Assembly: GCA_027355725.1 (NCBI GenBank)
Contig: DAIEHI010000217.1
Coordinates: forward strand, 1-50,236
From: Acidimicrobiaceae bacterium
GTDB lineage: Bacteria > Actinomycetota > Acidimicrobiia > Acidimicrobiales > RAAP-2
DNA: 50,236 nt
Direction of reading: 5' to 3'
Each line of letters opens with the position of its first letter. Position 1 is the stretch's first letter. A program made the position numbers and the translations under genes. The notes under the pieces were generated by a model. It saw only the letters and a program-made list of their open reading frames with translations. It ran no database searches and had not been told where the DNA came from. Shown in pieces: positions 16,233-24,483 of the stretch.

Positions 16233-17204
16233 GTGGCAGGCAAGAATGGAGTTACAGAGTTGCCAAAGAAACCACCCAACGAGGCCGCGCGACTGAGAGA
16301 GGTCTATTCGCTCGGTGACATGGGCACGCGCCCCGAAGAACGATTTGACCGAGTCACTCGGTTGGCCCAGCGACTCTTCAACGTGCCCATCGCAGCCGTG
16401 ACACTAATTGACGAAGACAGTGTGTGGTTCCTCTCACGCCAGGGTCTTGAGCTTGAGATGACGCCGCGCAGGTTCTCTTTCTGCAGTGAAACGATTCTCG
16501 GTCATACGACCTTGCACGTTGCCGATGCGACGGAGGATCTTCGATTCTCTTACGGACAAATGGTCAAGTCGGCACCCCACATCCGCTTTTACGCTGGACA
16601 CCCGATCCGCGGTCCGCTCGGTACCAATCTCGGAACACTCTGCATCATGGGTGATGAACGCCGTGATCTTTCAGCGTCTGAGGGCGATTCGCTTCGCGAC
16701 CTTGCTGAGATCATCGAGCAAGAGATTGCGTCGCACCACCTTGAGTCAATGGACGTTCTGACCGGTCTCAGCAATCGCCATGGATTTGAATTACTCGCTT
16801 CAAAGGCGCTCGCGGCAAGTCGGCGCCGAAACATGCCCGCGACCCTGCTCTATATCGGACTCGAAGAATTCACGCCACGCGATGAGATGTCGAGTTCAGA
16901 TGACATTGATGAGACCTTGCGTGAGTTCGCACGACTTCTTGATCACGAGTTCAGGGAATCCGACATCGTGGCGCGCATTGGTGCCAATGAATTTGCCGTG
17001 CTCTTAGGTGACACTGACAATTCTGAAATCGCGTCAAAGAGATTTCTGCATTCCCTTCGAGAACGTAATGAGGTTTTCGCCGATTCATTTGAAATCAGGG
17101 CCTTCATTGGCGCATCGTTCTTTGATCCACGCTCAGAAGACACCATTGACTCGCTGCTCAATCGAGCTGACGTGTTGATGAACGATCTCAGGGACAACAA
17201 CTAG
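16233..17204 (+). CDS. GAF domain protein with degenerate GGDEF domain (GANEF), I-site retained
   Basis: This is a cytoplasmic signalling protein of 323 residues (GTG 16233). TTG 16260 is an alternative start with a better ribosome-binding site (GGAG, eight bases). Residues about 35-160 form a GAF domain of the FRVTRLAQRLFNVPIAAVTLIDED type. Residues about 170-320 form a GGDEF domain opening at SMDVLTGLSNRHGF. The active-site loop reads GANEF (250-254) instead of GGDEF, which should abolish or strongly weaken diguanylate cyclase activity. RESD (241-244) lies exactly five residues before it, matching the RxxD inhibitory c-di-GMP-binding site. The protein may therefore sense c-di-GMP rather than make it. 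It lies directly upstream of the polysaccharide operon. Confidence 0.8.
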   Translation: MAGKNGVTELPKKPPNEAARLREVYSLGDMGTRPEERFDRVTRLAQRLFNVPIAAVTLIDEDSVWFLSRQGLELEMTPRRFSFCSETILGHTTLHVADATEDLRFSYGQMVKSAPHIRFYAGHPIRGPLGTNLGTLCIMGDERRDLSASEGDSLRDLAEIIEQEIASHHLESMDVLTGLSNRHGFELLASKALAASRRRNMPATLLYIGLEEFTPRDEMSSSDDIDETLREFARLLDHEFRESDIVARIGANEFAVLLGDTDNSEIASKRFLHSLRERNEVFADSFEIRAFIGASFFDPRSEDTIDSLLNRADVLMNDLRDNN

Positions 17205-17223
17205 GACCCTCGCGACGTCACTC

Positions 17224-17250
17224 ACAAGGTCTCCACTGGCGAGACCTTGT
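17224..17250 (+). terminator. Terminator-like hairpin after the GAF-GGDEF gene
   Basis: A perfect 10-bp stem (ACAAGGTCTC with GAGACCTTGT) encloses a 7-base loop, 20 bases after the stop codon. No T-tract follows. It suggests the GAF-GGDEF gene is transcribed separately from the operon that follows. Confidence 0.5.
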
Positions 17251-17454
17251 CCACGAGACACGGTGCTCCAAACATCTGCGAGTGCGCATCCTTCGCCACC
17301 ACCTGCGGATCAGGTCGGCGCGTGCAACTGCTGATCTCGATGCCCGTGATCAGGTAGTCAAGTAAATCTTTGTATTACACTGTCACTTGGTAACGACCTA
17401 ATTCAGGTGTCATACCGTGCAGATGCGCACAGTATCCCCCTTTTCCTATATACT

Positions 17455-17484
17455 TTGTATTTCTTTTCTGCCAATTATCTATAC
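17455..17484 (+). promoter_or_regulatory. Candidate promoter of the polysaccharide operon
   Basis: TTGTAT (17455-17460) and CTATAC (17479-17484) are spaced by 18 bases in an AT-rich block, 42 bases before the ATG at 17526. The match to the -35/-10 consensus is partial. Confidence 0.35.
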
Positions 17485-17525
17485 AGGCTGTGTTCACAAT
17501 TGGCGAACGTAACGAGTAGAGGCAA

Positions 17526-19721
17526 ATGTCAACAAGGCGATTTCGCCAACCTGAAAAACCGCTCCCGCACCGGCGGGCGTATCTTCGAAGGTTCTTTCTG
17601 GCGGCAACCATACTCCTCTCAAGTGGTGCATCACAACTCCTGAGCATCTCCACGGCGTCGGCGTCCTCGAGCACGACGTCCAGCACCCTCGTGTCGACAA
17701 AAGGGTTGCTCGCACTCAGCTTGCTCTCCAACGGTAAGCCACAAACACTCTCCGCACCGAGTGGCGACGCATTCTTCACTCTCTACGTGCCGACCGGCAC
17801 AACACCCGTTGAGTTCGTAGCGACCATGACAATTCGCGGCCCCATCACAGGTGGAATCGCCACCATCACGACCCCAACGAATGTTTATCCAGAAAGCCTC
17901 ACTAATGTCAATGGCAGCACAAAGTTCTCCGCACCGCTCACCGCTGGCGACGTGCAAAATGGCACTGTCAATATTCACGTTCACATTGACCTCAATCTCG
18001 ATTCAAAATACCTGAATCCGAGTGGTTGCACGGCCACCGACTCGGTCACTGCTCAGATTGAATCCGCGAGCGGGTTGCTCAGTGGAGCGCTCAAGAGCCC
18101 AACCAATCCAGCAGACTTTTGGCCACCGCAACTGAATCGCGTCATTGTCTGGGTGCCGTCTCTTGTGGGCCTGTCGGCCTCTAACGCGCGTTCAGCAGCG
18201 CTCGCGAGCATGCAGATCGCGGCGACCATCTCCCAACAGTACGGAACGAATACCCAAGTCTCCATCGCCCAAGGTGTACCACCGAACCAACCCATTAGCC
18301 CCCTCGTGCGCAATGTTCAGGTTGAGGTAACGCCTGGCTCATCCAGTGCTAATACCTCAGTAGCAAAGGCGGGCACCGCACCCGTTCTTGTGGTGAGCGG
18401 CCAAGGTAGCGCATTGGTCAAAGAAGCACAGGCCATAGGAGTCGGGCAACTCGCGCTCGCGACAGCTAACAGTGCCTCGAGTGCCAACGGTACGGCAAGC
18501 GCGACCAACCCTCTCAAGGTGACCGTCACCCCGAATGGCACCCGAGAGATCACATTCGCACAGCTCGGGAATCAGACGTCTATCGAGGGCCTCGGAACCG
18601 TCGACGTGACTCAATTTCTCTCCCAGTCACAATTCGGCACCCCCATTCGCTCACTGCAGCTGAGGCTTCAGGCTGACTACACGCCCCCGCCAGTAGGGGG
18701 CGTGGCGACGTTCAGCGTCCTTGTTGGTGGGTACATCGTCGCCAGTCAACGACTCAGCACCGTGGGTTCGTTGGTGATGAACGCAAACGTGCCCGTCTCG
18801 GTTCTCAGTCGAACCCAGAGTGTTGATTACCGCCTTGACTACTCACCGCCAGGAGGCTTCTGTCACGCGGGCCTTGTGCCCGTGCAGGTGACTATCAATC
18901 CGTCCTCGGGGTTTGCCGCTACACCGGGCCAGACCCTGCCGGCGGGATTCGATCGTGCGCCCCAAGATGTCGCACCGGGCCTCAATGTCGATTTGGTCAC
19001 GATGAATGACGCCAATCTCATTGATGCCTGCCAATTGGTCACGACACTCGCTCAGGTCCTCCCCTACATCCCCGAAGTTTCCCTGCTCTCCAATAGCCAG
19101 ATGCTCAAGGGACACGAGAACGAATTGGTCGTCGGGGCCTCTCGCGTTGATTCAATCGCCCTCAAGGCACCGATCACCTTCCAACCATTTCGAACCCTGG
19201 CCACCAACGGCATTTCCATCGGATACACGGTCAATCAACCATTCGCGGCGATTGAGGCATTCAGCCAGAACGGCCGCGACGTCATCATGGCTGGATCATA
19301 CGAATCGCCCTCACTGGTGAACAGTCTCACCCAAGCCATCAACACTACGAAGTTCGGTGGTTGGTTCGGTCTCGGTACTGGACAGATTGCGGTCATGACA
19401 CCAGATCAGAGGGTGCGTCTCGTCGGCTCGGGGGCAATCTTGACCCAACTGACTGCCGTCAATCCGGCGAACAACCTTGGTATACCGTCATGGCTCATCA
19501 TCGGCATCGCGCTGATAATCCTGGCCATCGTCTTGAGGCTTCTGTGGTTCTGGATCAAGTTACGTCGCCTGCGTAAGGCCGCGCGGCGTGAGCAGCAAGC
19601 ACGAATACTCGATGGTGCGCGAGATGGCTCTGAGAGGCGCGAGGTCGAGTCGAGTGAACGCCGGCTTCCAGTATCTCGAATTGAAGTCCAGACATCCCCG
19701 CAGCACAAGAAGAACATCTGA
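17526..19721 (+). CDS. BcsB-like membrane-anchored extracytoplasmic polysaccharide synthase subunit
   Basis: The protein has 731 residues. A basic N terminus (MSTRRFRQPE) and hydrophobic stretch (about 23-47) make a signal sequence, and one C-terminal membrane helix (about 655-677, WLIIGIALIILAIVLRLLWF) is followed by a basic cytoplasmic tail. This is the topology of BcsB, which passes the growing glucan away from BcsA. Around 200-250 (FWPPQLNRVIVWVPS, then ARSAALASMQIAATISQQYG) it resembles the BcsB alpha/beta domain. Around 375-465 (IRSLQLRLQADYTPPP, then FSVLVGGYIVASQRLST and FCHAGLVPVQVTINPSSGF) it resembles the BcsB carbohydrate-binding jelly-roll. It is the first gene of an operon with two glycosyltransferases. 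Similarity is at pattern level, so the actual polymer need not be cellulose. Confidence 0.65.
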   Translation: MSTRRFRQPEKPLPHRRAYLRRFFLAATILLSSGASQLLSISTASASSSTTSSTLVSTKGLLALSLLSNGKPQTLSAPSGDAFFTLYVPTGTTPVEFVATMTIRGPITGGIATITTPTNVYPESLTNVNGSTKFSAPLTAGDVQNGTVNIHVHIDLNLDSKYLNPSGCTATDSVTAQIESASGLLSGALKSPTNPADFWPPQLNRVIVWVPSLVGLSASNARSAALASMQIAATISQQYGTNTQVSIAQGVPPNQPISPLVRNVQVEVTPGSSSANTSVAKAGTAPVLVVSGQGSALVKEAQAIGVGQLALATANSASSANGTASATNPLKVTVTPNGTREITFAQLGNQTSIEGLGTVDVTQFLSQSQFGTPIRSLQLRLQADYTPPPVGGVATFSVLVGGYIVASQRLSTVGSLVMNANVPVSVLSRTQSVDYRLDYSPPGGFCHAGLVPVQVTINPSSGFAATPGQTLPAGFDRAPQDVAPGLNVDLVTMNDANLIDACQLVTTLAQVLPYIPEVSLLSNSQMLKGHENELVVGASRVDSIALKAPITFQPFRTLATNGISIGYTVNQPFAAIEAFSQNGRDVIMAGSYESPSLVNSLTQAINTTKFGGWFGLGTGQIAVMTPDQRVRLVGSGAILTQLTAVNPANNLGIPSWLIIGIALIILAIVLRLLWFWIKLRRLRKAARREQQARILDGARDGSERREVESSERRLPVSRIEVQTSPQHKKNI

Positions 19722-19744
19722 TCAGCGTTTGAGTCATTAAGACC

Positions 19745-21493
19745 ATGGCCCACCTCGTCGAAACGAATCCACACCTCGCCCAACTGCAGTACGAGAACGC
19801 CCGACCCCGATTCTGGCGACTCAACCGGGCAAGCCCATCGCTAGATTCGCGCGACGAACTGAGTGAAGAAGCACCATGGTGGCTCGGCTGGAAAGGCGTG
19901 GCACTGGTCACCTTGATCATTCAGACGGCCATGGCCACGTGGGCCTACCAACACAATCTGATGTACAGCTTCGGTGACTCGCTATCGCACATGACCATCG
20001 CTCGAAGATTGTGGGACTCCCCAAACCCCGGACTCTCCCAACTTGGCACCACGTGGCTCCCCGTGCCGCATCTCTTGTTCTCCATCGGCTCAGTGTGGAT
20101 GTGGGCGTGGCGCACTGGTGTTGGCGGTGCATTCTTCACCATTCTCTGCAGCGTCGCCACAGCGGTGTCCCTCCATCGGATCGCTCAGCGCACCGGAGTG
20201 GGCAACGCTGGCGGTTGGGTGGCCGCCATGGTCATGGCGATCAATCCATCGTGGTCCTACTTGAGCGCCGTGCCCATGACCGAACCATTCTGCGTGGCGT
20301 TTTCGTGCCTAACGGTGGCGGGCCTGCTCGGATGGAGTTCGGCGAAACGACCGTATTCCGCGGGCATGACTGCACTCTTTTGTGGTCTGCCCGCAGCCGC
20401 CGACGTTCTCTCGCGCTTCGAAGGGTGGGGCTTCGTCGCAGTGGCAACGGTGTTCGTGGTCATCGTCAGCTACCAGCGCTTCGGTCGCACCGTTGCGATG
20501 CGTAATCAACTTCTCGCTTTCGTCTTACCACCGGCCGTAGCTATCTTCTGGTGGTTCGTCTTTAACTGGACGGTCTTTGGCAATCCTCTTGAATTCGCGA
20601 ATGGCAAGTACTCCTCTCGGTCCCTGATCGCACCATTCGCAGCGCTCGGCCTCGTCTATGGCAAGGGGAGCGTACCCGCAGCACTCGCCCTCTATGGTCG
20701 AGACGCCCTTGACATCGCAGGATCAGTCGTCATCGTCGCGGCCCTCGTCGGCATCGCAGCAACGTTTCTCAAGTGGCGAGGTTTGCGCCAAGAACTGTGG
20801 CTGAGTCTCATTGGGCTGAGCTTGTTCATCGTTGCCTCGATCGACCTCGGTCAGATCTACATTCGCCTGCCCGAGATGATCCCCTACGGCATCGAGAACT
20901 CGAGGTATGGGACTGAACTACTTCCATTCCTGGCTGTTGCCGCCGCGCAAATCTTGCGACTGATCCCCGATCGGATCCCGGCACTTCAACGACGCGTGCT
21001 CAGCCGTTGGTCTGCGGCGCTTATTGTCATCGCGTGCTCCGCCGGATGGACCGTCGGACTGGCGAATGGATCCATGCCCGCCAATGCCCTCACCGTTCTT
21101 GAGGCGAAAGCCAACACCGCTGCGGGCATCTCCCAGCGCAAGCTCGCTGCCTGGCTTCACACCAACGCAACGTCGGGCTACATACTCCTTGACGAGACAG
21201 TGTTTCCGATCATCCCGCTCATTGGGCTCGATTTGCACAGAGTCATTGTGACCTCCGCCGGCCACGTGTACCAGAATCTGCTCCAACACCCCAACCTGAT
21301 TACGTGGGTCGCGGTCAAACCCGGGGACAAGGGTGACGAGGTGTGGGTCACGCTGCACCATGACAAGGTCTTTGGCACACTCTTCTTCCCCGTCGCAGCG
21401 TTTCGCGGATTCATTGTCTACAAGCAGATCCCCCCAAGCCAGCAACCTCCACCGAACAGTCTCCTCTCGGGGACCCTTCGCACGACCCCGTAG
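19745..21493 (+). CDS. GT-C type integral membrane glycosyltransferase (GT39/ArnT-like topology)
   Basis: This is a polytopic membrane protein of 582 residues with about 11-12 hydrophobic segments and a soluble C-terminal part (about 440-560). The first outer loop contains YSFGDSLSHMTIARRLWDSP (about 74-93), with an acidic residue placed as in GT-C enzymes that use polyprenyl-phosphate sugars (PMT, ArnT and relatives). Further on are TWLPVPHLLFSIG and VLSRFEGWGFVA, common in actinobacterial GT-C proteins. It begins 23 bases after the BcsB-like gene and ends six bases before the family-2 glycosyltransferase, so all three are probably co-transcribed. It may decorate the polymer or prime its lipid carrier. 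Donor and acceptor are unknown. Confidence 0.65.
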   Translation: MAHLVETNPHLAQLQYENARPRFWRLNRASPSLDSRDELSEEAPWWLGWKGVALVTLIIQTAMATWAYQHNLMYSFGDSLSHMTIARRLWDSPNPGLSQLGTTWLPVPHLLFSIGSVWMWAWRTGVGGAFFTILCSVATAVSLHRIAQRTGVGNAGGWVAAMVMAINPSWSYLSAVPMTEPFCVAFSCLTVAGLLGWSSAKRPYSAGMTALFCGLPAAADVLSRFEGWGFVAVATVFVVIVSYQRFGRTVAMRNQLLAFVLPPAVAIFWWFVFNWTVFGNPLEFANGKYSSRSLIAPFAALGLVYGKGSVPAALALYGRDALDIAGSVVIVAALVGIAATFLKWRGLRQELWLSLIGLSLFIVASIDLGQIYIRLPEMIPYGIENSRYGTELLPFLAVAAAQILRLIPDRIPALQRRVLSRWSAALIVIACSAGWTVGLANGSMPANALTVLEAKANTAAGISQRKLAAWLHTNATSGYILLDETVFPIIPLIGLDLHRVIVTSAGHVYQNLLQHPNLITWVAVKPGDKGDEVWVTLHHDKVFGTLFFPVAAFRGFIVYKQIPPSQQPPPNSLLSGTLRTTP

Positions 21494-21499
21494 CAACAC

Positions 21500-23482
21500 A
21501 TGTCTGACCACAGCCTCGAACCAACTGTCGACTCGACTCAGGAAGTACCTGACCACTCCATTCGCCATCACAGTGAAAGACCGCTTCTCAGGTCACTCAA
21601 GAAAGCTGGCATCATCACCAAGGAGCAGCGACGCCAAGTCCTCTCCATCCAAGCAATTGAGGGCGGATGGATAGGCCGCATTCTCCTGGACTATGGATTC
21701 TGTTCGCGTCTCGAGCTCTATCGTCAGTGGGCGCTAGTGCTCGAGATGGACTTCGTTGATCTCATAGCCGACCCGCCCACTGAAGACCTCTTCAACGAGC
21801 TGGACCCCGCAGTAATGCTGGACGAGCGTTGGGTACCGTGGCACTTTGACGGCACGACGCTTCTCGTAGCGATCTCCGATCCTGACGCCGAGATTCGTGC
21901 GGAAGCAGTCGCGGCGCTCGCTGCACATGACATCAAGTACGTCTTCACAACGGATTGGGACATCCTCAAAGCCGTATCGTCAGCTGCGGGCCACAAGATG
22001 GCCCATCACGCGGCGGAGAATCTCGCCGAGACCCAACCCCATCTCTCCGCCAGCCGTGGAATGAGTCGAATGCAAAAGGCGGCCCTGGCCCTGATCGCGA
22101 TCTCCATGGTGTCATTGATGCTCTGGAATCACTTCGTTGGACTCGATCTATTACTCACCATTCTCAACGTGTATTTCGATCTCAGTATCGCTACCAAGAT
22201 GCTGTTCAGCGTCGTTGGGGGGCGCCAGGTGCGACTACAGGAGGAGCGCCATCTCCGCCAGGTCATTGAAGGTGGCGGCACTATCAAGCGCCGCGTCGAT
22301 GCCGCGCATCTGCCGCGTTACACCGTGCTCATCCCTTGCTACCGCGAAGCGAACATCATTCCTCAGATCCTGAAGAACATGGAGCAACTGGACTACCCCC
22401 GCTCGAAACTGCAAGTTCTCTTGTTGCTCGAAGAAGACGACACCGAGAGCCTGGAGGCTGCGAAGGCTACTCGTACATCGGACTTCATGCGCATCGTCGT
22501 CGTACCCGACGGAATGCCGCGCACCAAGGCTCGAGCATGCAACGTCGGGCTCAGCCTCGCGACCGGAGAGTTCCTCGTCATCTACGACGCTGAGGACAGA
22601 CCCGAGCCCGGGCAACTACGTGACGTCATCGACCGTTTCGACGAGCTCGGACATGACTACGTGTGCCTACAAGCACGCCTCAACTACTTCAACGCCAAAC
22701 AGAACTTCCTCACTCGGATGTTCACGCTCGAATACTCCCTCTGGTTTGACTACCTGCTCTTGGGCGTCGAGAAGTTGAATCTGCCGATGCCCCTCGGTGG
22801 CACGTCGAACCATTTTCGCACCGAGGCGCTGCGAAATCTCGGCGGCTGGGATCCCTACAACGTGACCGAGGACGCGGATCTCGGGATTCGTTCGATGGCG
22901 CTCGGTTACCGAGTTAGCGCCATTGAATCAACCACTTGGGAAGAGGCGTGTCCTGAGGTGAAGGCCTGGATCCGACAACGGACGCGCTGGATCAAGGGCT
23001 ACATGATCACCGCCACCGTGCACTCACGTTCACTGAACAACCTTCGTCGAACGACCGGCTGGCGAGGCCTTGCGAGCATGATCCTCTTCATCGGCGGCAC
23101 GCCCGCAACGTTTCTCATCAATCCGATTGTGCTCTTCTGGGGCGCATACGGAGTGTTCGGATTTCCTTTGCACAACTTCCGCGTCACCGGCCCAGTGACC
23201 GCGTTCAACACCTTCAGTCTCATCTTTGGCAACACAACGATGATCATTCTCAGTCTGATGTCAGTGCGACGTCGAAGGCAGTGGTCCCTCGCGGGCTATG
23301 CAGTCTTCAATCCAGTCTTCTGGCTGCTTCATTCGGTGGCGGCGTGGCGAGCGCTCTGGCAGATGCTGCGCACTCCCTCAGAGTGGGAGAAGACCCCCCA
23401 CGGCCTCTCACTCGTCGACGATGGTCAGGGTTACGCCGAAGAGAGCAATGGCATGATTATCCTTCGACCTCAGTCTGACTGA
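21500..23482 (+). CDS. MshEN-domain processive family 2 glycosyltransferase (polysaccharide synthase)
   Basis: This is a membrane-embedded synthase of 660 residues. Residues about 28-80 hold two 24-residue repeats with a five-residue spacer. LLRSLKKAGIITKEQ ends at Q51, and IGRILLDYGFCSRLEL follows, matching MshEN periodicity (xLGxxLxxxG...L...L..Q), a fold known to bind c-di-GMP. The leading Arg of the consensus is missing in both repeats. Two membrane helices lie at about 192-240. The GT2 domain begins at YTVLIPCYREAN (274) and carries DAED (363-366), TED (456-458) and QRTRW (493-497), the D,D,D,QxxRW signature of processive beta-glycosyltransferases. Membrane helices follow at about 525-615. 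The closest known logic is NfrB (GT2 plus MshEN) or BcsA (GT2 plus PilZ). Confidence 0.82.
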   Translation: MSDHSLEPTVDSTQEVPDHSIRHHSERPLLRSLKKAGIITKEQRRQVLSIQAIEGGWIGRILLDYGFCSRLELYRQWALVLEMDFVDLIADPPTEDLFNELDPAVMLDERWVPWHFDGTTLLVAISDPDAEIRAEAVAALAAHDIKYVFTTDWDILKAVSSAAGHKMAHHAAENLAETQPHLSASRGMSRMQKAALALIAISMVSLMLWNHFVGLDLLLTILNVYFDLSIATKMLFSVVGGRQVRLQEERHLRQVIEGGGTIKRRVDAAHLPRYTVLIPCYREANIIPQILKNMEQLDYPRSKLQVLLLLEEDDTESLEAAKATRTSDFMRIVVVPDGMPRTKARACNVGLSLATGEFLVIYDAEDRPEPGQLRDVIDRFDELGHDYVCLQARLNYFNAKQNFLTRMFTLEYSLWFDYLLLGVEKLNLPMPLGGTSNHFRTEALRNLGGWDPYNVTEDADLGIRSMALGYRVSAIESTTWEEACPEVKAWIRQRTRWIKGYMITATVHSRSLNNLRRTTGWRGLASMILFIGGTPATFLINPIVLFWGAYGVFGFPLHNFRVTGPVTAFNTFSLIFGNTTMIILSLMSVRRRRQWSLAGYAVFNPVFWLLHSVAAWRALWQMLRTPSEWEKTPHGLSLVDDGQGYAEESNGMIILRPQSD

Positions 23483-23488
23483 GCTTCG

Positions 23489-23514
23489 ACCGCGTTCGAA
23501 TTCCCGAGCGCGGT
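23489..23514 (+). terminator. Intrinsic terminator of the polysaccharide operon
   Basis: ACCGCGTTCG (23489-23498) pairs with CGAGCGCGGT (23505-23514) around a six-base loop, with one G-T pair. It starts seven bases after the glycosyltransferase stop. The T-tract is absent. The convergent DUF2236 gene begins to be read towards it from the other side. Confidence 0.6.
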
Positions 23515-23572
23515 GGGCCCTTGAGCATCGAAGTGGTGTACGGAACTCGTTAGTACCCAAGGTCGTAGTGAC

Positions 23573-24424
23573 CTAGACGAGTGGCCTACCCAAAGCGATA
23601 CGCCGCTTAGCGTCTCGAAGAGTGAGATTCCATGGAAACTCACGTAACGGTGTCGGCAACACACGATTGACCGCCGCTGCTGCTTTGAGCACACCAGCGA
23701 AGACTGCCTCACGCCAAGGACTCCAGACCAGACCGAGTTGGTCTCGAAATTCCCTCGGCAGGAAACCCGCGGTGACGAAGCGGTGCACTGGTGCGAGAAC
23801 GATTCGAAACGGAAACGCGAGGAATCCCAACGAGGCGAGATCTAGCAAGTACTCACGAGTGGTCGCGTCGAACTCAATCGTCGAAACGGCACGCCGCCAG
23901 TAGCGCTCAAAGGCAACGCGGTCTCGCGGCCACGCCGATTCAGGAACTTGCAGGGTGGTTGCGAAACGAGCACAGAATCGGTAGATCTCGTCGAGGGTCG
24001 CGGCATCCTGTTCACCATAGAGGAATGCGATCGAGTCAAGCACTCCACGGTACATACACGCTGCCACCCACAACTGCAGGTCGGGATCAAATGCGTTATA
24101 ACGCACCGCATCTGTCGAGAGTGAACGGACCTGACGATGCTGGACATTGACGGCCGCACGAAGCGCGGTGCGTTCTTCAATAGTGCCAAAGCCCGCGATC
24201 ATGATGTAACTGAGCGTCGTTCGCGTGCGTTTGAACGGGTGGCGATACAAAGACCCCGAGGCGACCCTGCTCTCAACCACGCCGTGGCCGACGCCAAGTT
24301 GGGAGAGTTGCATGATGACGTTCGCGCCGGCCGGAGCCAGCGCGAAGCCGTTGACAATCAGTCGGCGGATCTCGCGCGGAACTTCGCTCGACGAATTCTC
24401 AATCCCCTCGCTGGTGAATCCCAT
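23573..24424 (-). CDS. DUF2236 / MpaB-family oxygenase
   Basis: The protein has 283 residues and belongs to the DUF2236 family, which includes the haem-dependent latex-clearing protein Lcp and fungal MpaB. Family landmarks are the opening region with YRHPFKRTRTTLSYIMI, NVQHRQV (around residue 98, holding the conserved histidine), RYNAFDPDLQLWVAACMY (about 113-130), and DRVAFERYWRR further on. Many actinobacterial members are haem proteins of unknown substrate that oxidise hydrophobic compounds. The start (ATG 24422-24424) has only a weak ribosome-binding site. The gene is convergent with the polysaccharide operon and follows the aldehyde dehydrogenase gene on the same strand after 59 bases. 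A functional pairing (oxidative cleavage to an aldehyde, then oxidation) is possible but speculative. Confidence 0.78.
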   Translation of the reverse strand: MGFTSEGIENSSSEVPREIRRLIVNGFALAPAGANVIMQLSQLGVGHGVVESRVASGSLYRHPFKRTRTTLSYIMIAGFGTIEERTALRAAVNVQHRQVRSLSTDAVRYNAFDPDLQLWVAACMYRGVLDSIAFLYGEQDAATLDEIYRFCARFATTLQVPESAWPRDRVAFERYWRRAVSTIEFDATTREYLLDLASLGFLAFPFRIVLAPVHRFVTAGFLPREFRDQLGLVWSPWREAVFAGVLKAAAAVNRVLPTPLREFPWNLTLRDAKRRIALGRPLV

Positions 24425-24483
24425 GCCGTCTCAATCTTGTCTGACCCTCTCAGTCGATTGTACGAGCCACCCAGAAGGAGAAA

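Larger units (their letters stand above)
17205..17525. other. Intergenic region upstream of the polysaccharide operon
   Basis: There is no gene. The left end holds the terminator-like hairpin at 17224-17250. The right half (about 17430-17490) is strikingly AT-rich for this genome, and I place a candidate promoter there. Nothing resembling a c-di-GMP riboswitch of the GEMM type is visible. Confidence 0.5.

Noticed and set aside
20918..21571. Minus-strand frame of 217 codons across the GT-C/GT2 junction
   Set aside because: It spans the junction of two well-supported plus-strand genes and shows no protein family features.
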